Part shown: positions 1-8,950 of the stretch, one piece after another
How the letters are laid out: every line of letters starts with the position of its first letter
Position numbering within the stretch: position 1 is the stretch's first letter
Source of the DNA: Cellulosimicrobium cellulans
GTDB lineage: Bacteria > Actinomycetota > Actinomycetes > Actinomycetales > Cellulomonadaceae
Direction of reading: 5' to 3'
Length of the DNA stretch: 64,000 bases
Assembly (NCBI RefSeq): GCF_006539945.1
Contig: NZ_BJNZ01000006.1
Location: 124,001-188,000, forward strand
The notes under the pieces: generated by a model
The model's database searches: none
Seen by the model: only the letters and a program-made list of their open reading frames with translations
Told to the model about the DNA's origin: nothing
Made by a program: the position numbers and the translations under genes

Positions 1-526
1 ACGGGTCGAGCGTCGCGAGCCAGGCGCCGAGCGTGAGCCCGTGCCCGACGACGAGCACGTGGCGGTCGAGCACCGCACCGGGGCGGGAGGCGTCGTCGTG
101 CGCCGCGACGACGCGTGTGAAGACGGCCCGCACGCGCGCCATGAAGTCCTTGCCGGCCTCGCCGCCGCCCACGCCGGGGTGGGCGCCGGCCAGCATGCGC
201 GGCACGAGCTCGGCCCACGGCTCGATCGCGTCGAGGTGCGACTCCGGGCGCCGCTCGTACGAGCCGAACGAGAGCTCGCGCAGGTCGTGGTCGACCGTGA
301 GCGGGAGGTCGGGGTGGTGGCGCAGGAGCTCCATCGCGGTGAGGACCGCGCGGCCCTGCGGGGAGGAGTACGCGGCCGCGAAGTCGTGCCGCGCGAGGTG
401 CTGCGCGGTGACGCGCACGCCCGCGCGCCCCGTGCGGGTCAGGGGGGAGTCGCACGACCCCTGGAGGTGTCGTCGTGCGTTGAGGTAGGTCTGCCCGTGT
501 CGTACGAGCGTGATCGTCAGGGTCAT
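1..526 (-). CDS. Histidine phosphatase family protein, 3' end outside window
   Basis: The first 175 residues are present; the C-terminus lies beyond base 1. The N-terminus reads MTLTITLVRHGQTYLNA, carrying the RHG phosphohistidine motif (His10 is the predicted nucleophile). The second conserved histidine lies in VLVVGHGLTLGAW close to the window edge, so the catalytic core is essentially complete. The ATG at 524-526 has a GGAGAGG-type ribosome site about 9 bases upstream. Members of this superfamily hydrolyse phosphate esters or act as phosphoglycerate mutases. The substrate cannot be told from sequence. A second histidine phosphatase lies at 31925. Confidence 0.85.
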   Translation of the reverse strand, partial: MTLTITLVRHGQTYLNARRHLQGSCDSPLTRTGRAGVRVTAQHLARHDFAAAYSSPQGRAVLTAMELLRHHPDLPLTVDHDLRELSFGSYERRPESHLDAIEPWAELVPRMLAGAHPGVGGGEAGKDFMARVRAVFTRVVAAHDDASRPGAVLDRHVLVVGHGLTLGAWLATLDP

Positions 527-719
527 CGTCGCTGTGCCCTCTCCGGTCGTCCCGGTCTGCTGGTCACGGCCGACGCTAGGTGGTCCCGGTGTCGTGGCGA
601 CGACGTCCCGGTGACGAACGCGTGGCAACCAACGGAACGTCGTGGGCCGGACGCGCAGCGGCAGAGCGGCCCTGAGGGGCGGCGGCCCGAACGACCAGCG
701 GTCTGCCGCCCGGGACCCG

Positions 720-1958
720 TCACACGGCCGCGCGGACCTCGTCGCGCTCGGCGCTCGCCGCCCGCTCACGGTCGGAGCGGTCCGAGCCGTCCGAGCCGTC
801 CGAGCGCTGGGCCGCGTCTGCGGGCCGCGTCGTCGACCCGTCCGCCTCCGTCGGGGCACCCGGCTCGCCCTGGTCGACGGTCGTCTCCGCGGCGGGTGCG
901 GGCCACGGGTCCTCGGCGTCCCCGGCGGCGTCCGGGACCGGTCCGGCCGCCCGGTGCACGACGACCGCCAGCGGCGCGACGAGGACCCCGCACACCAGGC
1001 CCCACGCGAGACCGGCCTGGAGCACCGGGAGCGCGCGTCCGACGTCGGGCAGGACGCCGCCGGCGGTGACGGTCGAGACGACGACGGGCACCGCCGCGGC
1101 GACGGCCGCGCCGGCGACGCACGCGAACCAGGTGGCGAGCAGGAGCGCCCAGCGGCCCTCCGCCGGGGGCAGCCGGCGCGCGGCGAGCGCGGTGAGCAGC
1201 CCTACGGCCAGCCCGACCCCGAGCGGCAGCGCGAGGTGCACCGGGTCGGCCAGGAGCGCGTCCCGGTCGACGGCGAGCCGTGCGGAGGGCAGCAGCACCA
1301 CGTCCCGTGCGACGCCCCACGGCGACTGCGGGTCGACCGCACCGGGGAGCACGGTCCTCCCGACGCCCGCCGCCGCCCAGAGCGCGCCCGTCGCCGCGCC
1401 CGCCGCGAGGGCCGCCGGCCAGGCGCGCACCGTGGCGGGGGCGCGGGTGTGCCGCGTGCCCGCCGGGTCGTCGCGCCGGTCGGTCAGCGCGCGCGTCACG
1501 ACGACGGCGAGCCCGACGAGCAGGCCGTTCACGAGCCCCCACCAGCCGCCGAGCGCGGTGGCGACGAGCTCGGTGATCGTGTCGGCGCGCCACGGCAGCG
1601 TGACCCCCGCGAACCACGCGGCCGTCGCGGCGGTCGCGGACGCCGCGACGGCCGAGAACCAGACGGCGAGGAACGTCGCCCACCGGCCGGTGCCGGCGGG
1701 CAGGCGCCGCACGGCGAGCTGGGTGCCGGCCGCGACCAGCGCCCCGGCGAGCGCGGCGGTGAGGAGCGTGCTGCCGGAGACGGGCGCCCCCGCCGCGACG
1801 GGCGCGGTCGGGTGGGGGAGCAGCGCGCGGACGACGGCACCCGGCACCGCGAGGGACATCCCGGACGACCAGTCCCCGAGGCGGCCCGTCACCATCCAGA
1901 GGACCGCGGTGAGCGTTCCGGCGACGACGACGGCGGGGACGGTCCTCGATGACGGCAT
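720..1958 (-). CDS. Multi-pass membrane protein, function unknown
   Basis: A 412-residue protein with many Ala/Val/Leu-rich hydrophobic stretches, consistent with about eight to ten transmembrane helices. Two halves each contain a motif of the form RRLPAxxGRWA/RRLPPAEGRWA followed by a helix with TW(F)A/VWFS, which suggests an internal duplication. The last 80 residues form an acidic, Ser/Asp-rich cytoplasmic-type tail (GSDGSDRSDRER). The hexamer TACCCT sits exactly at -12 to -7 from the ATG, so the mRNA is probably leaderless and this start is supported. I do not recognise the family. Confidence 0.75.
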   Translation of the reverse strand: MPSSRTVPAVVVAGTLTAVLWMVTGRLGDWSSGMSLAVPGAVVRALLPHPTAPVAAGAPVSGSTLLTAALAGALVAAGTQLAVRRLPAGTGRWATFLAVWFSAVAASATAATAAWFAGVTLPWRADTITELVATALGGWWGLVNGLLVGLAVVVTRALTDRRDDPAGTRHTRAPATVRAWPAALAAGAATGALWAAAGVGRTVLPGAVDPQSPWGVARDVVLLPSARLAVDRDALLADPVHLALPLGVGLAVGLLTALAARRLPPAEGRWALLLATWFACVAGAAVAAAVPVVVSTVTAGGVLPDVGRALPVLQAGLAWGLVCGVLVAPLAVVVHRAAGPVPDAAGDAEDPWPAPAAETTVDQGEPGAPTEADGSTTRPADAAQRSDGSDGSDRSDRERAASAERDEVRAAV

Positions 1959-1964
1959 CCTGCG

Positions 1965-1970
1965 AGGGTA
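1965..1970 (-). promoter_or_regulatory. Leaderless-type -10 box (TACCCT) for the membrane protein
   Basis: TACCCT (read on the minus strand) matches the actinobacterial TANNNT -10 and sits at -12 to -7 of the ATG at 1958, so transcription would start at the A of the start codon. No ribosome site is seen. No good -35 was found. Confidence 0.45.
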
Positions 1971-2083
1971 GTGGCAGCCCCGCGCGGGTCGCGACGACGA
2001 GCGATGAGTTCCGGGGACGGTCGTCGTCAGAACGCTCGGGAGCCCCGGTGCACGACCGCGGGCACGACGACACGGAGGTTGCC

Positions 2084-2950
2084 ATGAGCGAGCGCAAGAC
2101 CTACACCCTGGACGTTCCCGGTGCGGTGATCGCCTACGACGTCTGGACGCCGGACGTGGCGGGGGACCGGCCGCCGGTCGTCGTCATGGGATCGCCCATG
2201 GCGGCGTCCGGGTTCGAGCAGCTCGTCGGGCTGCTCGACGACCGGGTGGTCGTCACGTACGACCCGCGCGGCACCGAGCGCAGCACGCTCGCGCCGGACG
2301 GCGAGGTCTCGGTCGAGGCGCACGCCGACGACCTGCACGCGGTCGTGACCGCGCTCGGGCTGGGCCCGGTGGACGTGTTCGGGTCGAGCGGGGGCGGCGT
2401 CGTCGGGCTGTCGTGGATCGAGCGCCACCCGGGCGACGTGCGGACCTTCGTGTCGCACGAGCCGCCGATCACGCCGCTGCTCGAGGACGCCGCGCTCGCG
2501 ACGACCGTGCAGGCGGACATCGTCGACACGTACCGCCGCGAGGGCTTCGGCCCGGCCATGGCGAAGTTCGTCGCGCTCGTGAGCCACGTGGGCCCGCTGC
2601 CCGCGGACTACCTCGACCGCCCGGCCCCGGACCCCGCGATGTTCGGCTTCCCGACCGAGGACGACGGGTCGCGCGACGACCTCCTCCTCGGCAAGAACCT
2701 CGCGACGATGCCCGGCTGGGCCCCGGACGGCGCGGTGCTGCGGGCGTCGGGGACGCGGGTCGTGCCCGCGGTCAGCGCGCAGGGCGAGGGCACGCTCGCC
2801 TGGCGCGGCGGTGCGGCGCTCGCTGGGCTGCTCGGGGTGGAGGCGGTGACCTTCCCCGGCGACCACGGGGGTTTCATGGTCAACGAGTGGTCGCCGGACA
2901 ACGACCCCGCGGCGTTCGCCGCGGCCCTGCGCGAGGTGCTGGACGCCTGA
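2084..2950 (+). CDS. Alpha/beta hydrolase
   Basis: A 288-residue alpha/beta-hydrolase fold protein. The nucleophile elbow is FGSSGGG (Gly100-x-Ser102-x-Gly104), preceded by VVTYDPRGTERS, which matches the usual oxyanion/strand-4 region. The catalytic histidine is likely the one in TFPGDHGGF near residue 266. There is no signal peptide, so it is cytoplasmic. The ATG at 2084 is chosen because a GGAGG ribosome site lies at 2074-2078; the frame is open further upstream but lacks one. It stands alone. The substrate is unknown (esterase, lipase or similar). Confidence 0.88.
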   Translation: MSERKTYTLDVPGAVIAYDVWTPDVAGDRPPVVVMGSPMAASGFEQLVGLLDDRVVVTYDPRGTERSTLAPDGEVSVEAHADDLHAVVTALGLGPVDVFGSSGGGVVGLSWIERHPGDVRTFVSHEPPITPLLEDAALATTVQADIVDTYRREGFGPAMAKFVALVSHVGPLPADYLDRPAPDPAMFGFPTEDDGSRDDLLLGKNLATMPGWAPDGAVLRASGTRVVPAVSAQGEGTLAWRGGAALAGLLGVEAVTFPGDHGGFMVNEWSPDNDPAAFAAALREVLDA

Positions 2951-3519
2951 CCGGAGCGCGTCGCACGCGCCGAACGACCCCGAGCACGGGGTGGTCGACC
3001 GCACCCCGCGGGGCTCGGTCGATCGCCTCGTGCTCGACGTGTCTCCGGCCGAGGAGAGAGAGAAGTGTCGGTTGACCGGGGACTTTTGCTTGTTGTCGAC
3101 ACAACTTTCGTCCAACGGTTGACATCGCCTCCTGACTGCGGTGTCATAAACCTCGTTGCCCCTGGAACCGACCAGGGGACCGGACGTCGGGCAGGGGAGC
3201 GCGGCGTCCGGACCGACAGCCGACGGCGCGCACCGACGCGTGCCCCGGCGGGACCACGGCGGTCCCGGACCTCGCCCCACGGTCGGTCTCCCACCGGTCG
3301 AGGGTCGAGCCCCGCACGACCGAGCACCTGTCTCGACCCTCTGCGACGCGGGACACCCCCGCACGACCCAGTCCTGCCCACAGTGCACCCCCACAGCACC
3401 ACCCGGGGAACCTCCGCGCGCCCACGTGGCGCCGGTCAGCGTGACGGCGAGCGCCGGCGCGCCGGTCCGGCGCGCCCGCGGGCCGCCCGGACGACCCCGT
3501 ACGCCCGGAAGGAGTCCCC
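2951..3519. other. Intergenic region of 569 bp, no gene seen
   Basis: No convincing coding frame on either strand. The segment 3060-3160 is noticeably AT-richer than its surroundings and holds the putative promoter and inverted repeats listed separately. If transcription starts there, the multicopper oxidase mRNA has an untranslated leader of roughly 360 bases. Confidence 0.6.
3092..3150 (+). promoter_or_regulatory. Putative promoter with inverted repeats upstream of multicopper oxidase
   Basis: TTGACA at 3119-3124 is a perfect -35 hexamer. A weak -10 (TCATAA at 3144-3149, or TGTCAT at 3142-3147) follows at 17-19 bases. Immediately upstream are GTTGT-CGAC-ACAAC (3092-3105) and CAAC-G-GTTG (3113-3121, overlapping the -35), which could be operator half-sites. 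The regulator is unknown. Confidence 0.4.
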
Positions 3520-4674
3520 ATGCCCGACCCGACGACCGAGACCCAGACGCCCGCGAGGCCGCTCTCGCGACGGGCGCTTCTCGCGGGGGCAGGCGTCGTC
3601 GCCGCGAGCCCTGCGGCCGCTCTGCTGCTGGGCGCCGGCGGCAGCGTCGCCGCCGCACCCCCGGCCGCCGCCGCGACGACGACCGGTGCGGCCACCGGTG
3701 CCGTGGCCACCGCCGCGGGCGACGTCCGCAAGATCACGATGTACGCCGAACGGATCTCGGACACGCTCGTCGGCTACGGCCTCGAGCGCGGCAAGGCCAC
3801 GGTTCCCGGCCCGATCCTCGAGATGTGGGAGGGCGAGACCCTCGAGATCACGCTCGTCAACACGACGGACAAGCGCCTGTCGATCCACCCGCACGGCGTG
3901 AACTACGACGTCAACAGCGACGGGAGCGCCTTCAACAACTCGTTCAACGAGCCGGGCGAGACGCGGACGTACACCTGGTCGACCGTGAAGATGGCGCGCG
4001 ACCGCGGCATCTGGATGCCGGGCAGCGCGGGCTACTGGCACTACCACGACCACGCGTGGGGCGACCACGGCACGCAGGGCCTCGCCGCCGGGCTCTACGG
4101 CGCGCTCGTCGTGCGCCGGGTCGGGGACGTGCTGCCGCAGAAGCAGTTCACGATGGTCTTCAACGACATGACGATCAACAACAAGGTCGCCCCCGACACC
4201 CCGATGTTCGAGGCGAAGCTCGGCGAGCGCGTCGAGTTCATCTGCATCGGGCACGGGAACCAGCTCCACACCTTCCACCTGCACGCCCACCGCTGGGCGA
4301 ACAACCGGACCGGCCTGCTCGCGGACCAGTACGACCCGAGCCAGGTCGTGGACAACCGGGACCTCAACCCGGGCGACGCGTTCGGGTTCCAGGTCGTCGC
4401 CGGTCTGGGCGTCGGGCCGGGGGCGTGGATGTACCACTGCCACGTCCAGTTCCACTCCGACGGGGGCATGGCCGGCATCTTCCTCGTGCGCAACGCCGAC
4501 GGCTCCATGCCTCCGGGTGCGCAGGACTCCATCGACCGGTTCCAGGGTCACGCCAGCCACACCATGTCGGCGCCCTCCGGCGCGACCGGCGGCGCCGCGG
4601 CCACCACCGGTGGTGCCGCGGCCGGAGGGACCGGGCCGGCCGTCGTCGACCTCACGGGGCACGCCGGCCACTGA
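3520..4674 (+). CDS. Secreted two-domain multicopper oxidase (small-laccase type)
   Basis: A 384-residue copper oxidase. Residues 14-45 are a twin-arginine signal (SRRALLAG, then a hydrophobic Ala/Leu run), so the folded, copper-loaded enzyme is probably exported by Tat. Copper ligands are easy to place: HPHG (His123/His125), HYHDH (His174, 176, 178), HTFHLHAH (His250-257) and MYHCHVQFH...M (His306-Cys307-His308, His312, Met317). This gives one type-1 and the trinuclear-type sites over two cupredoxin domains, the layout of two-domain laccases, which work as trimers and reduce oxygen. The tail after residue 340 is Ala/Gly/Thr-rich and ends GHAGH. RBS GGAAGGAG precedes the ATG. It heads the cluster with the quinoprotein and cupredoxin genes and may be their terminal oxidase (inference). 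Confidence 0.92.
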   Translation: MPDPTTETQTPARPLSRRALLAGAGVVAASPAAALLLGAGGSVAAAPPAAAATTTGAATGAVATAAGDVRKITMYAERISDTLVGYGLERGKATVPGPILEMWEGETLEITLVNTTDKRLSIHPHGVNYDVNSDGSAFNNSFNEPGETRTYTWSTVKMARDRGIWMPGSAGYWHYHDHAWGDHGTQGLAAGLYGALVVRRVGDVLPQKQFTMVFNDMTINNKVAPDTPMFEAKLGERVEFICIGHGNQLHTFHLHAHRWANNRTGLLADQYDPSQVVDNRDLNPGDAFGFQVVAGLGVGPGAWMYHCHVQFHSDGGMAGIFLVRNADGSMPPGAQDSIDRFQGHASHTMSAPSGATGGAAATTGGAAAGGTGPAVVDLTGHAGH

Positions 4675-4796
4675 GCTGTCGGCTGATCCAGCACCGACGG
4701 GCCGCGGGCTCCGCCCCGCACCAGCACCACCCGCACCAGCACGAACCGCTCCCGGCCCGCCCGGGGGCGCCGCACCGATGACGAAGGAGTTGGAGA

Positions 4797-7700
4797 GTGC
4801 TGTCCAGACGATCGACATCCCCCACGAGGGGACGCTCCCGACCAGGAGCACTACTGGCCATGACCGTGGGCCTCACGAGCGCTGCGCTCGTCGCGAGCGC
4901 CGCCGTGATCCCGGCGTCGGCCCAGCCCGTCGACACGGCCGCGAGCAGCGCGGTCGCCTCGAGCGGGGCGCTCGCCACGGCTCCTGTCGCCACCGCCGCG
5001 GCCACGACGGCCGTGCGCGTGCTCGTGTTCCACGGCGCGCCCGGCGAGCAGGCCGACCCCGTCGTCGAGGCGACGGCGGCGCTCACCGAGCTCGGGTCCG
5101 CCAACGGCTTCGAGGTCGAGGCGACGTCCGACCCGGAGATGATCAGCGCGGCGACGCTCGGCGAGTACCGCGGCGTCGTCATGCTCTCCTCGGAGGGCAT
5201 CGAGCTGAGCGGCGAGCAGGAGGCCGCGCTCCAGGCGTACATCAACGGCGGCGGCGGCTTCCTCGGCGTGCGCGACGCCGCGCGCTCGCAGGAGGCGTCG
5301 AAGTGGTTCGAGGGCCTCGTCGGCGCCCGGATCAAGGGCGCGACGATGACGGCGGAGAAGGTCGCCGAGGCGACCGGCACCGGCCGCAGCCCGGCCGCGG
5401 AGACCCCGGCCAAGGCCGTCGACGGCGACCCCGGCACCAAGTGGCTGACGTTCGCCCGCACGGGTCAGCTCACGCTGCGCATGGAGCAGCCCGTCGCGGT
5501 CGTGAAGTACGGCATCACGTCGGCGAACGACTCCGCGGGCCGCGACCCGAAGAACTGGAAGCTCCAGGGCTCGACCGACGGGCAGACATGGGTCGACCTC
5601 GACACGCGCACCGACGAGGACTTCCCGCAGCGCTTCCAGCCGCGCACGTTCGACGTCGCGAACGAGACCGAGTACGGCTGGTACCGGCTGGACGTCACCG
5701 CGAACTCCGGCGACGCCGAGGTCCAGCTCGCGGAGCTCTCGATCTTCGGCCCCGACTCCGTCGAGCAGCCCGACCCGGAGATCCCGCTCGAGGAGCGCAC
5801 GGTCGACCTGGTCGACCGCCAGCACCCCGCGACGGCGGACCTCCCGCTCACGTGGGACCGCGAGGACCGGTGGCTCGACTGGGCCGACGACCCGACCGGT
5901 GACGTGCACACGGTCGCGACGCTCGAGCCCGGCCCCGACGCCGGCCCGACGACCAACCCGTTCCAGCCCCTCTCGTGGTGCCGCGACTACGACGGCGGCC
6001 GCTCGTTCTTCACCGGCATGGGCGGCACGCCCGAGAGCTGGGCGGACGAGACGTTCCGCGAGCACCTGCTCGGTGCGCTCCAGTGGACGACGGGCGTCGT
6101 GCGCGGCGACTGCCAGGCCACCATCGCGTCGAACTACAAGGCCGAGCGCCTGTCGAAGGTGAACACGGCCGGCACGCTCGACCAGAACGGCGAGCAGCAC
6201 GGCCTGACGGTCGCGCCCGACGGCACGGTCTTCTACATCGGCCGCGGCGCCTGCGCGACCGGTCCGATCGTCCCGTGGAGCGACCCGAACGTGGGCCTCG
6301 GCTGCGGCACGATCCACCAGTGGGACCCGGAGACGGGTGAGGCGAAGCTCCTCACGACGCTCGACGTCATGGGCAACCGCGGAAGCGGCGACGAGCTCGT
6401 GAAGAACGAGGAGGGCCTGCTCGGCATCGTGCCCGACCCCGACTTCGCGACCAACCACTGGCTCTACGTGTACTGGATGCCGCACGAGAACATCGACCGT
6501 GAGCGTCGTGTCGGTTACCGCACGGTGTCGCGGTTCACCTACGACCCGGCGACCCCGACGATCGACCAGAGCACGCGGGTCGACCTGCTCGAGTGGGAGA
6601 CGCAGATCCACAGCTGCTGCCACGCGGGCGGCGGCATGGCGTTCGACAGCGAGGGCAACCTCTACATCGGCTCGGGCGACAACAACTCGTCGGGCGGCTC
6701 GAACGGGTACTCCGGCAACAACTGGACGCAGGAGTACGCGGGGATCAGCTTCCAGGACGCGCGCCGCACGTCGGGCAACACGAACGACCTCAACGGCAAG
6801 ATCCTGCGGATCCACCCTGAGGACGACGGCACGTACACGATCCCGGACGACAACCTGTTCCCGGTGGGCGAGTACCCCGCGGACAAGACGCGTCCCGAGA
6901 TCTACGTCATGGGCGTGCGCAACATCTCGCGCCTGCAGATCGACCCTGACACGGACTGGCTGACCGCGGCCTGGGTGGGCCCGGACGCCGGCAGCCCGAA
7001 CCCCGAGCTCGGCCCGGCCAAGTACGAGACCGCGACGATCATCACGTCCGCGGGCAACCAGGGCTGGCCGTACTGCATGGGCAACAAGCAGCCGTACCGT
7101 GACCGGAGCAACGAGGACGCGAGCGTCCTCACCGGCTGGTACGACTGCGACAACCCGAAGAACACGTCGCCGCGCAACACGGGTCTCGTCGACCTCCCGC
7201 CGGTGCGCGACAACATGATCTGGTACTCGCCCTCGGGCGGCGGGCCGGTGTTCCCGGACCGCGGCAACGGCATCCCGACGTACGAGGACGACGAGGCGAC
7301 CTACACCATCCCGTGGCTGCGGGGTGGCGGCCAGGCCGTCATGTCCGGTCCGACCTACCGCCAGTCGCAGGTCGACCCCGAGTCCGACGTCGCATGGCCG
7401 TCGTACTGGGAGGGCAAGTGGTTCATCGGCGACCAGTCGAACTCGAACAACCGCGTCGCGGTGACGGTCGACCCGGAGAACCTGGACGCGCCCGTGTTCA
7501 TGGAGGACCTCCGCCAGATCATCCCGGGCGGCCGCGGTGACGGGCTGCTCCAGAGCTGGATGGACGCGAAGTTCGGTCCGGACGGCGCGCTGTACATGGT
7601 CGACTACGCGGGCGGCTTCTTCAGCCTCGACCCGAACCAGAAGCTCATGCGGATCACGTACCAGGGCGGGGCTCCGACCCCGGCCCCGGCGGCGTCCGCG

Positions 7701-8792
7701 ACGAGCATCCAGGGCGACCCGCTGACCGTGCAGTTCACCGGTGCGCGTTCCGGTGGCGTCTCCTACCTCTGGGAGTTCGGCGACGGCTCGACCTCGCGTC
7801 AGGCCAACCCGAAGCACAAGTACCCGCGCGTCAAGAACTACGAGGCCAAGCTCACCGTCACGTACGCCGACGGCTCGAAGGCCACGGTCACGACCGACGG
7901 CTCGCCGTCGTGCACCCTGCCCGACGAGCGCGAGACCGTGTTCTTCGGCGACGTGGACTCCACGGTCGAGAACCGCGACCTGGGCGCCTGCAACATCGCC
8001 GACCTGTTCCAGGACGAGAAGGAGTGGCGCACCCACGCCCGGTTCCTGGCGCACGTGGAGTCGGTCGCGAAGGGCCTGTACGACGACAGCCGCATCAGCG
8101 ACCGCGAGCGTGCTCGCCTCGTCGACGCGGCGGCCCGGTCCCAGATCGGCGCGTACCCCGGTGGGTACCGCACGATCTTCGACGGCACCGAGGCGTCGCT
8201 GTACGACTGGTTCCAGGCGCCGAGCGGGAAGTTCACGCTCGAGCCGGGCGGGTCGATCCGCTCGCAGGGCGGGCTGGGGATGCTCTGGTACGCGGGCGAG
8301 GAGCTCGGAGACTTCTCCGTCAAGCTGCTCTACCGCGACGTCTCGGCGGGTGACCACCACGCGAACGCGGGCGTGTTCACCCGGTTCCCGAACCCGGACG
8401 AGCCCGGCGACGTCGAGTGCGCCGAGGGTCAGTCCCCGGCGTGGGTCGCGATCTCGTGCGGTCACGAGATCCAGATCTACGACGGTCCGACGGGCGAGCC
8501 CCAGAAGACCGGCTCGGTCTACAACTTCGACCCGCTCGGCCTGAACACCGGCGGCGAGAAGCCCAAGGGCGAGTGGAACGAGTACGAGATCCGGGTGGTC
8601 GGCCAGCAGTACACGATCATCCGCAACGGCGTCGTCATCAACGAGTGGGAGAACTCGCCGGGACAGCAGTCGTCCCGGGCCGGCGACCCGCCCACGGACC
8701 TGCGCCAGTTCGACAGCGGGTTCATCGGGCTGCAGAACCACGGGAACGCGGACCTCATCGAGTTCCGTGACATCCGGGTGGCGGACCTGTAG
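4797..8792 (+). CDS. Secreted multidomain ThuA / discoidin / PQQ-type sugar dehydrogenase / PKD / DUF1080 protein
   Basis: A 1331-residue exported protein starting at GTG 4797 (AAGGAG at 4784-4789). Domains in order: signal peptide 1-45; ThuA-like half 1, about 72-182; an F5/8-type-C (discoidin) insert, about 190-322 (AVDGDPGTKW, WYRLDVTAN); ThuA half 2, about 332-437 (HPATADLP, FFTGMGGTPESW); a soluble-glucose-dehydrogenase/sorbosone-dehydrogenase beta-propeller, about 444-955 (LLGIVPDPDF; catalytic-type His609 in HSCCHAGGGM; Arg708-Asn709 in GVRNISR); a PKD domain, about 972-1035; an unknown Cys-containing module, about 1039-1115, shared with the next gene; and a DUF1080/3-keto-disaccharide-hydrolase-like domain, about 1124-1331. 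Known family roles suggest PQQ-dependent sugar oxidation plus keto-glycoside processing outside the cell. The exact substrate is unknown. Confidence 0.9.
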   Translation: MLSRRSTSPTRGRSRPGALLAMTVGLTSAALVASAAVIPASAQPVDTAASSAVASSGALATAPVATAAATTAVRVLVFHGAPGEQADPVVEATAALTELGSANGFEVEATSDPEMISAATLGEYRGVVMLSSEGIELSGEQEAALQAYINGGGGFLGVRDAARSQEASKWFEGLVGARIKGATMTAEKVAEATGTGRSPAAETPAKAVDGDPGTKWLTFARTGQLTLRMEQPVAVVKYGITSANDSAGRDPKNWKLQGSTDGQTWVDLDTRTDEDFPQRFQPRTFDVANETEYGWYRLDVTANSGDAEVQLAELSIFGPDSVEQPDPEIPLEERTVDLVDRQHPATADLPLTWDREDRWLDWADDPTGDVHTVATLEPGPDAGPTTNPFQPLSWCRDYDGGRSFFTGMGGTPESWADETFREHLLGALQWTTGVVRGDCQATIASNYKAERLSKVNTAGTLDQNGEQHGLTVAPDGTVFYIGRGACATGPIVPWSDPNVGLGCGTIHQWDPETGEAKLLTTLDVMGNRGSGDELVKNEEGLLGIVPDPDFATNHWLYVYWMPHENIDRERRVGYRTVSRFTYDPATPTIDQSTRVDLLEWETQIHSCCHAGGGMAFDSEGNLYIGSGDNNSSGGSNGYSGNNWTQEYAGISFQDARRTSGNTNDLNGKILRIHPEDDGTYTIPDDNLFPVGEYPADKTRPEIYVMGVRNISRLQIDPDTDWLTAAWVGPDAGSPNPELGPAKYETATIITSAGNQGWPYCMGNKQPYRDRSNEDASVLTGWYDCDNPKNTSPRNTGLVDLPPVRDNMIWYSPSGGGPVFPDRGNGIPTYEDDEATYTIPWLRGGGQAVMSGPTYRQSQVDPESDVAWPSYWEGKWFIGDQSNSNNRVAVTVDPENLDAPVFMEDLRQIIPGGRGDGLLQSWMDAKFGPDGALYMVDYAGGFFSLDPNQKLMRITYQGGAPTPAPAASATSIQGDPLTVQFTGARSGGVSYLWEFGDGSTSRQANPKHKYPRVKNYEAKLTVTYADGSKATVTTDGSPSCTLPDERETVFFGDVDSTVENRDLGACNIADLFQDEKEWRTHARFLAHVESVAKGLYDDSRISDRERARLVDAAARSQIGAYPGGYRTIFDGTEASLYDWFQAPSGKFTLEPGGSIRSQGGLGMLWYAGEELGDFSVKLLYRDVSAGDHHANAGVFTRFPNPDEPGDVECAEGQSPAWVAISCGHEIQIYDGPTGEPQKTGSVYNFDPLGLNTGGEKPKGEWNEYEIRVVGQQYTIIRNGVVINEWENSPGQQSSRAGDPPTDLRQFDSGFIGLQNHGNADLIEFRDIRVADL

Positions 8793-8834
8793 CACCGCCG
8801 GGCGGGGGCGGCCGAGCCGGCCGTCCCCGCCGAG

Positions 8835-8873
8835 CCCGGGGCCGCCGTCGTGCAGCACGACGGCGGCCCCGGG
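8835..8873. terminator. Strong hairpin between quinoprotein and cupredoxin genes
   Basis: Perfect 18-bp inverted repeat (8835-8852 and 8856-8873, arm CCCGGGGCCGCCGTCGTG) with a 3-base loop, 43 bases after the stop codon. It has no T-run, as is usual in actinobacteria. It probably ends or attenuates the upstream message before the cupredoxin gene. Confidence 0.75.
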
Positions 8874-8950
8874 GGCGGGCCGCACCGCCGGCCCGTCCAG
8901 CCCCACCAGCCCGACAGAACCCCCAGACACCCCCGGAGGAGTGCACCCTC

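Noticed and set aside
4851-8930. Long open frame on the minus strand opposite the quinoprotein gene
   Set aside because: Shadow frame produced by high third-position GC. The plus-strand frame has clear domains, a ribosome site and a signal peptide; the antisense translation is Arg/Val/Asp low-complexity with no motifs.
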